56,392 bases of DNA from Oligoflexia bacterium (GCA_011087955.1 JAALKR010000003.1:37459-93850); one strand, 5' to 3'; numbered from the stretch's first letter, positions 42,277-51,471 are shown. A program made the numbers and translations. The notes: generated from the letters alone by a model not told the origin.

Positions 42277-43011
42277 CTAAATTGTCGTGCCCGGAATATG
42301 TAGCGAGGCTAAGACTTCGCCAGAATAAGAAAAAAGTAAAATCTGAAAGCCGATATTCTTTAAATCACTTTTAATATTTTTAAAGGAGGCCTCTGAGGAA
42401 CGAAAACGCGAAATCCCAAATGTCTCGCCATTGTTATAGGTCAGTAAAATATTATCGTTCGGGGAGAAAGCACCTTCTGGATAAATTTTTATACCATTTG
42501 GAGTCTTGGCCAGCACAATGATATAGCCACGTACTTTTTTCTGATTCGGAAGTTTATTGATGATATTGAATTGCAGGCGTACGTTCTTCGAATCCTCATT
42601 ACGAATGACTTTCGGCTCTTCAATATTTATCGGGGAACTATCGGCACGCACAGATAGTGGTCCGAGCAATTGCAATGGGTACTTAAAGTCGGAAGCATTT
42701 GCAGGGAATTTAGTTAAATCTTTTTTGTTCGATAGATTAGTTTGTAGCTTGGAGATTTCCGTCATCAATAGGTTAATGCTTTGGAGTTTTTCCGCATCGG
42801 TGTTCGTCAAAATTGGAGGCTTGTCAGTGATATAGTTGTCGTAGATATAGAGCGACGAAAAAACAAGTGAACAGATCAGGAGTAAAGCAAAAATACCTGC
42901 CACCAGGGTAATATTCCGTTTTAAGCGAGGCACCGGCAAATTAAATGTGCGAGGAGCTCCGTTAGCGCGCATTAGTACCAGTGTGAGATGCTCGGATAAC
43001 TTTACGTTCAT
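42277..43011 (-). CDS. Single-pass membrane protein upstream of bactofilin
   Basis: 244 residues. A basic N-terminus (NLPVPRLKRNIT) leads into one strong transmembrane helix (LVAGIFALLLICSLVFSSLYIY), then a short coiled region (LQSINLLMTEISKLQTNL) and a periplasmic beta-rich domain (NVRLQFNIINKL...RGYIIVLAKTPNGIKIYPEGAF). The N-terminal layout resembles the M23 peptidases that accompany bactofilins, but no HxxxD/HxH zinc motifs are present, so it is likely a non-enzymatic adaptor between the bactofilin filament and the wall. That role is inference from the 14-bp gap to the bactofilin gene. Confidence 0.7.
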   Translation of the reverse strand: MNVKLSEHLTLVLMRANGAPRTFNLPVPRLKRNITLVAGIFALLLICSLVFSSLYIYDNYITDKPPILTNTDAEKLQSINLLMTEISKLQTNLSNKKDLTKFPANASDFKYPLQLLGPLSVRADSSPINIEEPKVIRNEDSKNVRLQFNIINKLPNQKKVRGYIIVLAKTPNGIKIYPEGAFSPNDNILLTYNNGETFGISRFRSSEASFKNIKSDLKNIGFQILLFSYSGEVLASLHIPGTTI

Positions 43012-43127
43012 ACCCTAATCATACCCTAAAGGGACATAGAAGGATTAGCCTTTTTGACAGTGCTCCGCGTATACCGTAAAATTCAAACTAGTAGGCTTGG
43101 GTAAAGATTGCCCCTAGGGAGCACAGG

Positions 43128-44660
43128 ATGCGCATTCTCTGGATGGATATGTCCCCTATGCCGTGGAAGCAGGCAGATGGCTGGGAATATCTGGAACAAA
43201 ATTTGATCCAATTTGTTTGCGTTAGCGATGCTGATAGCGCACGCCAGTTGCTCCATGACGGTGAATGTTTTGATGTAATAGTTGCAGGTGCTGAAACCGA
43301 AGGTGCTCTTGAGTTTTTGAGTGAAGTAAAGAGCCACTCGGTTTGGGAAAAAATTCCTTCCATTCTTGTTTCGGCCATTTGGCAAAAGCAAGACTTCAAA
43401 GATCATTCTTTATCCCCAGGCGCAGCTTATAATTATGCGAGATTGCCCATGCCGGTTGATGGATTTCTGGATGTGATTCGCTCTCTCAAGGAAATCTCTC
43501 GTGAAGATTTAACTGATTCGGCTCTGACCTTTGATTCAATCCCGGCCTCTGCTCCAACCCCGACCTTTGATGATCTAGTTTTGACCGACACCACTGCTTC
43601 TCGTGAACAATCCGAAGCCCCAGAATCGTCAGGCTCAGCTGCTCCGGTTGAGGACGCGGATGTGCAAGTACTGCGCAAATATTTACATATGCGGGAAGAA
43701 GAGCTTTCCTCTGTGCTGCACGAAAAACAAAACTTACTTAAGATGCATGAAAAGCTGGAAGCCAATATTCAAGTCTTCCAGAAGAAGGTACGCGAGCTAG
43801 AGCATGTTAGGGCGGATAAGTCGAAAGAAGTTGAGCGTCTTAACAAGGAAGGCTCGGAACGTGAACGAGATTTAGTGGAAGCGAAGGATCAGGCGGAATT
43901 TGAAAAAGACACTCTGATAGATCGGGTGCGGTATTTGGAATCCGAGTTAAAGGAGTCTAAAGACAAGTACTCAGTGCTAAAGGATCGTGTTCGTCGAGAT
44001 ATTCGAAAGATTCAATCGCGGGAAAAAGAGTTAGAAACTCGTTTGGAATTGATCAAGCGTGATTCGGAGACACTAGTTCGTGAGCGTGATAAGCAGGTAT
44101 TGGATCTAAAGCGCAAAATCGACGCTATGGAGTATGACTTAGACTTAATCCAAGACAGAAAAGTACAAGCAGAGAATAATGCGGATAAGTATGTGGATAA
44201 AATTTCCCGTGTAGCAAAAACTTTGCAAGTTGCGTTCGGAGTGCTTGAAGAAGATAAAAAATCAGACAAATCAGACAAAAAAAATGAGGAGCTGGAGCCA
44301 ATTATTGGCGGGGCACTCGAGGGTGCAGATGACGGAACAGAGAGTATCCAAGCATCGGCCGAAGGCGTAGCAACGCCAGACGACGTGGATACAGATGGTG
44401 TCCAAGCCTCAGACGAAGGCGTAGTAACAGAAGATGTTGGAATTGATGTTGCAGAATCTGCAGATTCTAGTGCTACAGAATCCGCGGGTGCCACGGCAGT
44501 AGAGGAACTTTTACAGAAGAAAGTTGAAGAACTAAGCGGTGAAGAGTTGGAAGAGGCTGAAGCCTCTACACAAGTGTTCAATGTCAGCGACGTCGACAAT
44601 GTTGATGTTTCAGATGGAGAAAACCCGGATGATGGCATGGGTGAAGCGATGGGCGGATAA
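43128..44660 (+). CDS. Pseudo-receiver plus coiled-coil protein
   Basis: 510 residues. Residues 1-125 look like a response-regulator receiver (MRILWMDMSP, CFDVIVAGAETEGALEFLSE-VK, KIPSILVSA, YARLPMPVDGFLDVIRSL), but the phosphoacceptor Asp position reads A-G-A and the conserved Lys is missing, so it is unlikely to be phosphorylated. Residues ~175-400 are a long Lys/Glu coiled coil (LRKYLHMREEELSSVLHEK ... ERDKQVLDLKRKIDAMEYD). The tail is acidic and low-complexity with a repeated IQASAEGV/VQASDEGV unit. The architecture recalls AglZ/FrzS polarity proteins of Myxococcus. It stands 43 bp upstream of a GGDEF gene, suggesting joint control of polarity or motility. Confidence 0.75.
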   Translation: MRILWMDMSPMPWKQADGWEYLEQNLIQFVCVSDADSARQLLHDGECFDVIVAGAETEGALEFLSEVKSHSVWEKIPSILVSAIWQKQDFKDHSLSPGAAYNYARLPMPVDGFLDVIRSLKEISREDLTDSALTFDSIPASAPTPTFDDLVLTDTTASREQSEAPESSGSAAPVEDADVQVLRKYLHMREEELSSVLHEKQNLLKMHEKLEANIQVFQKKVRELEHVRADKSKEVERLNKEGSERERDLVEAKDQAEFEKDTLIDRVRYLESELKESKDKYSVLKDRVRRDIRKIQSREKELETRLELIKRDSETLVRERDKQVLDLKRKIDAMEYDLDLIQDRKVQAENNADKYVDKISRVAKTLQVAFGVLEEDKKSDKSDKKNEELEPIIGGALEGADDGTESIQASAEGVATPDDVDTDGVQASDEGVVTEDVGIDVAESADSSATESAGATAVEELLQKKVEELSGEELEEAEASTQVFNVSDVDNVDVSDGENPDDGMGEAMGG

Positions 44661-44703
44661 GGTTTAACCTATCTGATAAAGAATTGGTTTGAGCGATACG
44701 TAG

Positions 44704-45594
44704 ATGAAAAAAGAAAATGAAACAGTTGAGGCGCTGAGAAACCGTTATGAGTTGATGGTTCGATTTTTGACGGAATGCGCTGGATCCAAGGAGCCTGGTG
44801 CTGTTTCTCAGTCCGTACAAGCATTTCTACGCCATCGATTATTTCCCGAAACATTTACTGTATTAGACGCCAAACATTCAGGAATACGTTTTGAAAAAGG
44901 AGAGTTCTATCGCTTTCGTAGCGGTCGATTGACTTTATATATACCTTTATCGGTGCCTGAAATAATCGATTTAACTGGGGTCGCTGCGGAGAACGCACTC
45001 GAAAAATTTGAATTAGAATCGCTGTATGAATCGATCGAATTTTTTAATGAAAAATATGATAAAATTACTGAACTGAGAGGTTTAAGCTATACGGATGATG
45101 TAACTGGGCTCTATAACCAGCGTTATTTGGAAACGGTTTTGGAGAGAGAGTTTGCTTTAGCCAAGCGCAACCAGACCTCATTTTCGGTTTTGTTTCTTGA
45201 TTTAGATCATTTCAAACAAATTAATGATTCTTATGGCCACTTAATTGGCTCACGAATCTTATATGAAGTTGGTGAAGAAATTTGTAAAACTCTTCGGGAG
45301 TCTGATATTACATTCCGTTTTGGTGGAGATGAATTTATATGTGTTCTTTCGCATACAGCGCTTCAGAGTGCGCTTAATGTGGCAGAACGACTTCGGATTC
45401 AACTGGAGAAAAAACGATTTCTAGCCAAGGAGAGTTTAAATATTCGTATCACGACGAGTGTTGGTGTTGCTTCCTATCCAGACCATGCTACGACCCGTGA
45501 TGAGATTCTCAATGCGGCCGATGAAGCGCTATACAAAGTAAAGGATGGAGAGCGCAATAGAGTAGTATCCGCACTCAACGAATTGCAGGGGTAG
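44704..45594 (+). CDS. Diguanylate cyclase (GGDEF)
   Basis: 296 residues. An N-terminal sensor-like region (1-125, GAF-like or coiled) is followed by a complete GGDEF domain: SYTDDVTGLYNQRYLE, FLDLDHFKQINDSYGH, and FRFGGDEF with GGDEF at 207-211. The inhibitory site RxxD is present as R198-E-S-D201, exactly five residues before GGDEF, so product inhibition by c-di-GMP is expected. There is no membrane segment. It lies between the pseudo-receiver protein and the second phosphoesterase (4-bp gap), so all three may be one transcript. Its product could feed the three PilZ proteins in the window. Confidence 0.95.
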   Translation: MKKENETVEALRNRYELMVRFLTECAGSKEPGAVSQSVQAFLRHRLFPETFTVLDAKHSGIRFEKGEFYRFRSGRLTLYIPLSVPEIIDLTGVAAENALEKFELESLYESIEFFNEKYDKITELRGLSYTDDVTGLYNQRYLETVLEREFALAKRNQTSFSVLFLDLDHFKQINDSYGHLIGSRILYEVGEEICKTLRESDITFRFGGDEFICVLSHTALQSALNVAERLRIQLEKKRFLAKESLNIRITTSVGVASYPDHATTRDEILNAADEALYKVKDGERNRVVSALNELQG

Positions 45595-45598
45595 CGCC

Positions 45599-46753
45599 AT
45601 GATTGCTGAGAAACCCTCGAAGGAATTTTCACAGAAACCAAAAGATAAAAAAACGAAAGTCGTTGTTAGTGATTTTCACATTGGCAAGGGACGCTTTCTT
45701 AAAGACGGTACACCAAATATTTTGGAAGATTTTCACTTTGATGTGAAGTTCGTAGAATTCTTGGAGTACTATTCTTCAGGAGATTACGCAGAAGCCGATG
45801 TGGAATTGATCATAAATGGCGACTTCCTAAACCTCTTGCAAACCGACTATCTCGGCGCCCATAGCTATATGATCACTGAGAAGATGACGGCCTATATGGT
45901 ACGTGCAATAATTACCGGGCACCCAGAAGTTTTTGATGCGCTTCAGGCCTTCGCCACAAAATCGAATCACTCCATTGCTTATGTGATTGGCAATCATGAC
46001 CAAGCGCTCTTGTTTCGCTCAGCTAGACGGATTCTGATTGATTGCATTGGCCCTGACCTGCGCTTCTATGATTCTCACTATGATTTTGCTGGCATTCGCA
46101 TTGAGCATGGACATATGTATGAGTCTATTAATCGTTGTGACTTGAAGAATTATTTGATTGAAGATCCTTCCTATCCAGAGCCGATCCTGAATTTACCCTG
46201 GGCCTCCTACTTTGTTGCGGCATATCTGCCGCGCTTGAAAAAAGAGAGGCCTTTTGTCGATAAAGTGAAGCCGTTTACAAGCTATATGCGTTGGGTATTA
46301 ATTCATGATTCGATATTTGCGATTCGCGGGGGTATCTATATGGCGATGAGTTTCTTACGCTTAGCGCTCTTGCAAGACCGCCACCCAATGCTCGACTTTC
46401 GCCTAACTTGGTCGCGCTTGAAAAGCATAACTTTTTATTCTTCTCTCTTGCGTGCGGCTTGGAGCGTGATGCGTCGGAACCCGCAGCTCCATACTGTAAT
46501 CTTTGGCCACACGCATGTTTTGAAATACAAACAGTGGAGTGGGGGTAAGGAATATTTTAATATTGGTTCCTGGAATGAGTTCACTTCGCTTGACGTTGGT
46601 GATTTCGGGCTGCAGTATTTCTTGACCTATGCTCTCATCGAGCAGACCGCACCAGATCGGAAACCACAAATTCGCCTCAAAGAGTGGAAGGGTCGTTGGG
46701 AGACTACAGTTGACGCGACAAATATGCCTCTTGGGCCACGAACAACGTTTTAA
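45599..46753 (+). CDS. Calcineurin-like metallophosphoesterase, membrane-associated (paralog 2)
   Basis: 384 residues. Motifs: SDFH (D25, H27), NGDFLN (D75, N78 where Asp is usual), GNHD (131-134), EHGH for the fourth motif, and FGHTH near residue 302. The hydrophobic insert (FTSYMRWVLIHDSIFAIRGGIYMAMSFLRLALL region, ~224-260) is in the same place as in the 30540-31703 paralog, and long stretches align (FVEFLEYYSSGDY/FVEFLQYFSTGDY; PEVFDALQAF/PEVISALQDF; the PFVDKVKP/DWVDKVKP element). So the two are clear paralogs. Function as for paralog 1; AGGGG ribosome site. Confidence 0.85.
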   Translation: MIAEKPSKEFSQKPKDKKTKVVVSDFHIGKGRFLKDGTPNILEDFHFDVKFVEFLEYYSSGDYAEADVELIINGDFLNLLQTDYLGAHSYMITEKMTAYMVRAIITGHPEVFDALQAFATKSNHSIAYVIGNHDQALLFRSARRILIDCIGPDLRFYDSHYDFAGIRIEHGHMYESINRCDLKNYLIEDPSYPEPILNLPWASYFVAAYLPRLKKERPFVDKVKPFTSYMRWVLIHDSIFAIRGGIYMAMSFLRLALLQDRHPMLDFRLTWSRLKSITFYSSLLRAAWSVMRRNPQLHTVIFGHTHVLKYKQWSGGKEYFNIGSWNEFTSLDVGDFGLQYFLTYALIEQTAPDRKPQIRLKEWKGRWETTVDATNMPLGPRTTF

Positions 46754-46773
46754 AGTGTATGGGTTACTAACGC

Positions 46774-47586
46774 GTGAGTATTGATGAACTCCAGGCCATT
46801 GAAAGTACTTTTCGCCTGAGCCTTTTTATAGGTATTTTGCTTATAGTAGCTGCCTGGGAATGCTTGGCTCCTCGACGAAATTTGACACAATCAAAATTGG
46901 TGCGTTGGACGAGTAATATAGGCATATCTGCAATTAGCACCTTTTTGCTGCGACTGTTGATGACAGCTTCGGCGCTTGAATTTGCCAGGATAGTGGAAGA
47001 AAATTCTTGGGGGCTATTCAATACACTTTCTATCCCGTATGTTCTAGCTACGATCCTAGCTATTTTACTCTTAGATATGGCGATTTATTTGCAACATGTG
47101 ATGTTCCATCATGTGCCGTTGTTTTGGCGCTTACATCGCATGCATCATGCAGATACTGATTTTGATGTCACCACTGGAATTCGATTCCATCCAATAGAAA
47201 TACTCCTATCTTTTAGTATTAAGCTTTCTGTTATTTACGTATTGGGGATTGGCCCATTAGCTATTTTGATTTTTGAAGTCTTGCTAAATGGCACGGCAAT
47301 GTTTAATCACGGGAATATTAGGCTGCCACAGGGACTTGATTGCATATTGCGACTTTTTGTCGTGACACCTGATATGCACCGAGTGCATCACTCCGTGCAT
47401 ATAGATGAAAGCAATTCCAATTTTGGCTTTAATATGCCCTGGTGGGATCGCATCTTTGGTACTTATAGAGCGCAACCAAGGGATGGACATACAGATATGC
47501 AAATAGGGATGCAAGAATTTCGCGAATCGCGATGGCTTTATTTGCATCGTCTATTGGTTTTGCCTTTCATCAATTATCGCGGTTGA
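46774..47586 (+). CDS. Sterol desaturase/fatty acid hydroxylase family membrane enzyme
   Basis: 270 residues with four to five transmembrane helices and the three His clusters of the di-iron hydroxylase family: HVMFHH, HRMHHADTDFD and HRVHHSVHIDE. Also the typical VTTGIRFHPIE and NFGFNMPWWDRIFGTY end. It would hydroxylate or desaturate a lipid; the chemistry is iron- and oxygen-dependent. The substrate cannot be named (membrane lipid, sterol-like or carotenoid). GTG start, 20 bp after the phosphoesterase gene. kdsB follows 31 bp later. Confidence 0.9.
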   Translation: MSIDELQAIESTFRLSLFIGILLIVAAWECLAPRRNLTQSKLVRWTSNIGISAISTFLLRLLMTASALEFARIVEENSWGLFNTLSIPYVLATILAILLLDMAIYLQHVMFHHVPLFWRLHRMHHADTDFDVTTGIRFHPIEILLSFSIKLSVIYVLGIGPLAILIFEVLLNGTAMFNHGNIRLPQGLDCILRLFVVTPDMHRVHHSVHIDESNSNFGFNMPWWDRIFGTYRAQPRDGHTDMQIGMQEFRESRWLYLHRLLVLPFINYRG

Positions 47587-47617
47587 ATTGTGCAAAAAAA
47601 ACGGGTACAGTATTCGG

Positions 47618-48382
47618 ATGCAAACTGCTGCTGCCGTCATACCGGCACGTCTCGGATCAACTCGTTTACCAAACAAAGCCCTAATTGCCTTCAACAATCG
47701 CCCTATGGTGTTGCATGTCTGTGATCGTGCACGCGAGGCTGAAGGTATTGGCCGAATTATTGTAGCCACTGACTCAGAAGAGATTGCGCAAGTCGTGCGT
47801 GAGGGTGGCTATGAGGCAGAGTTGGTTACGGAAGATTGTCCATCTGGCACTGACCGGGTCGCTCGAGTGGTAGCTAAGATCGACGAGAAAGTAATTGTTA
47901 ATTTGCAAGGGGATGAACCTTTTATGGAGCCACAGGCCATTGCTATGGCTGCCCAGCTTGTCTTGTCGGGCAAGACTCGCATGGGTACCTGTGTAACGGA
48001 TTTCCATTCCGTAGCGGAATTTAGAGATCCAGCTCAGGTGAAGTGTGTCTACGATGATAACGGTGTGGCTTTATACTTTTCACGTGCGGCCATCCCCTAT
48101 TTACGGAATGAAGGATTGACTGGCGCGTCTAAGGAAGAAAACTTGTTGCGCGCAGCAAACGTCGGTAGGCACTTAGGTTTGTATTCCTACGATCGAGAAT
48201 TTTTGCTAAAATTTGTTTCGCTAAAGCCAAGCTTTCTGGAAACCACTGAATCCCTAGAACAACTTCGAGTCCTGCAATATGGGGAGCCAGTTCATGTGGC
48301 GCGTGTGGCGAGTGAAGCTTTTGGTATTAACACCCCAGAAGAATTGGAGCGGGCAAAGCAATTTGCTAAAGAGCACTACTAA
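47618..48382 (+). CDS. kdsB: 3-deoxy-manno-octulosonate cytidylyltransferase
   Basis: 254 residues from the ATG at 47618 (MQTAAAVIPARLGSTRLPNKAL), the usual opening; the upstream TTG extension is unlikely. It makes CMP-Kdo, the activated sugar for lipid A-Kdo. Motifs: PARLGSTRLPNKAL, DSEEIAQVV, EDCPSGTDRVARV, NLQGDEPF, YFSRAAIPY, GLYSYDREFLL and LEQLRVLQYG. Complete. It begins the Kdo/LPS-export group kdsB-pyrG-kdsA-kdsC-lptCA-lptB-rpoN. pyrG (CTP supply for this reaction) follows directly. Confidence 0.97.
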   Translation: MQTAAAVIPARLGSTRLPNKALIAFNNRPMVLHVCDRAREAEGIGRIIVATDSEEIAQVVREGGYEAELVTEDCPSGTDRVARVVAKIDEKVIVNLQGDEPFMEPQAIAMAAQLVLSGKTRMGTCVTDFHSVAEFRDPAQVKCVYDDNGVALYFSRAAIPYLRNEGLTGASKEENLLRAANVGRHLGLYSYDREFLLKFVSLKPSFLETTESLEQLRVLQYGEPVHVARVASEAFGINTPEELERAKQFAKEHY

Positions 48383-48396
48383 GATGAGGGTTAATC

Positions 48397-50037
48397 ATGG
48401 CTAGGCAACAAAAATATATTTTTGTTACGGGCGGAGTAATTTCTTCCTTGGGGAAGGGGTTAGCTGCAGCGTCGATCGGTACTTTGTTGGAAAGTCGTGG
48501 AATCACAGTAACCTTAATTAAGATGGACCCCTATATTAACGTTGATCCAGGTACGATGAACCCAACACAACATGGAGAAGTATTTGTACTAGAGGATGGT
48601 GCAGAAACAGACCTTGATCTTGGTCACTATGAGCGATTTACGAATGTAAACCTGTCTCGTAAAAACAATTTTACAACGGGTCAGATCTATGACCGTGTGA
48701 TCTCCAACGAGAGGGAAGGAAAGTACTTAGGGCAAACCGTCCAAGTGATTCCGCATGTTACGGATCAGATCAAAGCGCATATTAAATCGGCAGCTGAGGG
48801 TGCGGACGTGGCGATTGTGGAAGTTGGAGGTACAGTTGGTGATATTGAGTCTTTGCCTTTTATCGAGGCCATTCGTCAAATGCGCTACGACTTAGGCCGT
48901 GAGAACGTCTTGTATGTGCATTTGACTCTTGTTCCTTATATCGAAGTTGCGGGCGAATTAAAGACAAAGCCAACGCAACACTCTGTGAGAGCACTCCGTT
49001 CAGACGGTATCGATGTGGATATTTTACTATGTCGATCCAAGCAAGCATTGGATGACGAAATTAAGAGCAAGATTGGTCTTTTCTGTAACCTGCAGAAGGA
49101 CGAAGTATTTTCTGCCGTGGATGTAAGAAGCATTTATGAAGTGCCAATATGTTTACAAAAAGAAGGCCTCGACGAAAAAATCGTTGAACGTTTAAATATG
49201 TGGACGTCTAAGCCTAATATGAGCGCCTGGTCTAAGATGGTCAATAAAATTAAACAACCGAAGTATGAGTTGCATATTGGTATAGTTGGGAAATATGTAG
49301 ATCTTAAGGAATCATATAAGAGTTTGAATGAAGCCTTAGTGCATGGGGGAATTTTTCACGATACACGAGTGAATATTGAGCATATTGATGCAGAAAATTT
49401 AGAGCATAGTGATTCCGCCGTAAGTGATGCTCTAGATGGCATGGATGGAATTTTAATCCCTGGTGGTTTTGGAGAGCGCGGTATTGAAGGCAAAATTGCA
49501 GCGGCAAAATATGCTCGTGAGAAGAGACGCCCTTATTTCGGTATTTGTCTAGGAATGCAAATTGCGGTTGTGGAATATGCACGCAATGTTGTGAACTGGC
49601 AGGATGCAAGTTCTGCAGAGTTTTCAGAATCTTCAGGTCATCTAGTGGTTGATATCATGGATAAACAAAAAAATATTAAAGGTATGGGTGGCACTATGCG
49701 CTTAGGTAGCTATGATTGCAATATTGTCGAAGGCACGAAAGCCTTTTCTGCCTATAACAAAAAGATGATTCGCGAGCGCCACCGACATCGATTTGAAGTT
49801 TCGAATAAATTTCGCAACGAGCTTGCAGCACATGGCTTAGTGCTCTCCGGTTTTTGCCGCGAAGAACGGGTCTCCGCCAACGGAAAAGACCTGGTGGAGA
49901 TGATTGAACTCAAAGAACATCCATATTTTATGGCTTGTCAGTTCCATCCGGAATTTAAGTCCAAGCCCTTAGCTCCGCATCCACTCTTTAAATCTTTTGT
50001 GGGGGCGGCACTAGAGTATCGCAAGGGAGCGAAATAA
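48397..50037 (+). CDS. pyrG: CTP synthase
   Basis: 546 residues. It converts UTP to CTP with glutamine or ammonia. The synthetase domain opens YIFVTGGVISSLGKGLAAASIG and contains KMDPYINVDPGTMNP-TQHGEV; the class I glutaminase domain has FGICLGMQIAVVEYA with Cys384 and the QFHPEFKS His/Glu end. Full length and intact. It lies 14 bp after kdsB and 1 bp before kdsA, and CTP is the co-substrate of KdsB, which explains the position. Confidence 0.98.
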   Translation: MARQQKYIFVTGGVISSLGKGLAAASIGTLLESRGITVTLIKMDPYINVDPGTMNPTQHGEVFVLEDGAETDLDLGHYERFTNVNLSRKNNFTTGQIYDRVISNEREGKYLGQTVQVIPHVTDQIKAHIKSAAEGADVAIVEVGGTVGDIESLPFIEAIRQMRYDLGRENVLYVHLTLVPYIEVAGELKTKPTQHSVRALRSDGIDVDILLCRSKQALDDEIKSKIGLFCNLQKDEVFSAVDVRSIYEVPICLQKEGLDEKIVERLNMWTSKPNMSAWSKMVNKIKQPKYELHIGIVGKYVDLKESYKSLNEALVHGGIFHDTRVNIEHIDAENLEHSDSAVSDALDGMDGILIPGGFGERGIEGKIAAAKYAREKRRPYFGICLGMQIAVVEYARNVVNWQDASSAEFSESSGHLVVDIMDKQKNIKGMGGTMRLGSYDCNIVEGTKAFSAYNKKMIRERHRHRFEVSNKFRNELAAHGLVLSGFCREERVSANGKDLVEMIELKEHPYFMACQFHPEFKSKPLAPHPLFKSFVGAALEYRKGAK

Positions 50038-50038
50038 G

Positions 50039-50926
50039 ATGTCGATCTTGACGCTAGAGACTCGCTCCATTTCAATCGGAAACAATTTTCCTTTATTGGC
50101 AATTATGGGCTTGAATGTTTTGGAGGACGAATCACTTGCTTTGGAGGTCGCCGCCGAGCTTAAAAGTATTTCCCAAGAGCTTGGTTTTAGCTATGTCTTT
50201 AAAGCAAGTTTTGATAAAGCGAACCGGTCCTCGATTGAGTCTTTTCGTGGCCCTGGTATTGATAAGGGCTTAGCTATTTTGGAGAAAGTGAAATCGGAAT
50301 TAGATTTACCGGTCATTACGGATATCCATGAACCGGAACAGGCAGAACGAGCGGCCGCTGTGGCGGAGATCGTTCAGATTCCAGCTTTTCTTTGTCGACA
50401 AACGGATTTGATCGTAGCGGCGACGGAAGCTGTATTAGAGCAAAAAGGGCTTTTGCATATCAAGAAGGGGCAGTTTCTTGCGCCCTGGGATTGCAAAAAT
50501 ATCGTCGATAAAGTCAAAGAAGTATCCGCTGGAAAAAATCTTGTCATGCTCTGCGAGCGAGGCACAAGTTTTGGCTATAATAATCTAGTCGTCGATTTTC
50601 TTGGTTTCAAAGAAATGCGTGATTTGGGTGTGCCGGTAACGATAGACGCTACACATGCAGTGCAATTACCGGGTATAGGGAAAGGAAACGCTGGTGAAAA
50701 CTCAGCTACTGCAGGTCGTCGATCCGGAGTGCCGGTGTTGGCAAAAGCAGCAGTGGCTGCTGGAGCAGACGGGGTCTTTCTTGAATTCCACCCCGATCCG
50801 GATAAAGCGAAATGTGATGGGCCATCTTGTTTGTCTCTAGCAGATGCTGCAACTTTACTTCGGCCACTCAAGGCAATTAGAGAGGCGACGACTGGAGAGG
50901 CAGCGATTGAAGAGGAGTTGCAATGA
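50039..50926 (+). CDS. kdsA: 2-dehydro-3-deoxyphosphooctonate aldolase (Kdo-8-phosphate synthase)
   Basis: 295 residues. It condenses phosphoenolpyruvate with arabinose-5-phosphate. Motifs: FKASFDKANRSSIESFRGPG, DIHEPEQAE, IPAFLCRQTDLI, KKGQFLAPWDCKNI, CERGTSFGYNNLVVD and FLEFHPDP. The position that is Cys in metal-dependent KdsA is Asn26 (MGLNVLED), so this is expected to be the metal-independent form, as in E. coli. The start is 1 bp after pyrG and the stop overlaps the kdsC start (ATGA). Confidence 0.97.
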   Translation: MSILTLETRSISIGNNFPLLAIMGLNVLEDESLALEVAAELKSISQELGFSYVFKASFDKANRSSIESFRGPGIDKGLAILEKVKSELDLPVITDIHEPEQAERAAAVAEIVQIPAFLCRQTDLIVAATEAVLEQKGLLHIKKGQFLAPWDCKNIVDKVKEVSAGKNLVMLCERGTSFGYNNLVVDFLGFKEMRDLGVPVTIDATHAVQLPGIGKGNAGENSATAGRRSGVPVLAKAAVAAGADGVFLEFHPDPDKAKCDGPSCLSLADAATLLRPLKAIREATTGEAAIEEELQ

Positions 50927-51471
50927 TTTCTGCAGAAATGTATACCAAGCTAGCTGAAATTAAGGTTCTCGCCTTGGATGTAGACGGTGTAATGACCGAC
51001 GGTACGGTTACCTATATTAAAGGCACAGGCTGGACACGTACCTTTTCTGTTAAAGATGGCTATGGGTTAAAGCTATTAATGAAGGCTGGATTAGTACTCG
51101 GAATCATTTCTGGTGGTGACTCCAAATCGGTGCGGGAACGTGCAGAAATTTTAAACATTCCTCATGTTTATTTGGGCAATGAAAACAAAGTTGCTCCTTA
51201 TAATCGCATTAAAGAGATCGAAAAAGTTAGTGATGAGCAAGTCGCTTTTGTCGGAGACGAACTATTTGATATTCCAGTTCTGGAGAAAGTTGGTTTTGCC
51301 GCAACGGTTCCTCATGCTGTCTACGAGGTAAAATCAGTGGTAGACTATATCACGAGGGAGCCAGGTGGAGCCGGCGCGGTTCGCGAGATTGCGGATATGA
51401 TTCGCTACGCTCATGATGGAAAGACCTATAATGAATATAAAGAGATATACGCTAGGACTTACCCTCTTTAG
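50923..51471 (+). CDS. kdsC: 3-deoxy-D-manno-octulosonate 8-phosphate phosphatase
   Basis: 182 residues, a HAD-family phosphatase of the YrbI type without a cap domain. Motifs: LALDVDGVMTDGTVTY (DxDG), IISGGDSKSVRERAE, and AFVGDELFDIPVLEKVG. The chain ends with GGAGAVREIADMIR, a typical KdsC C-terminus. It frees Kdo for KdsB. It overlaps kdsA by 4 bp and the lptC-lptA gene starts inside its 3' end. All residues expected are present. Confidence 0.96.
   Translation: MISAEMYTKLAEIKVLALDVDGVMTDGTVTYIKGTGWTRTFSVKDGYGLKLLMKAGLVLGIISGGDSKSVRERAEILNIPHVYLGNENKVAPYNRIKEIEKVSDEQVAFVGDELFDIPVLEKVGFAATVPHAVYEVKSVVDYITREPGGAGAVREIADMIRYAHDGKTYNEYKEIYARTYPL

Noticed and set aside
44012-44638. Ser-rich minus-strand frame opposite the coiled-coil gene
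   Set aside because: Antisense of a Glu/Asp-rich coding region; no ribosome site.
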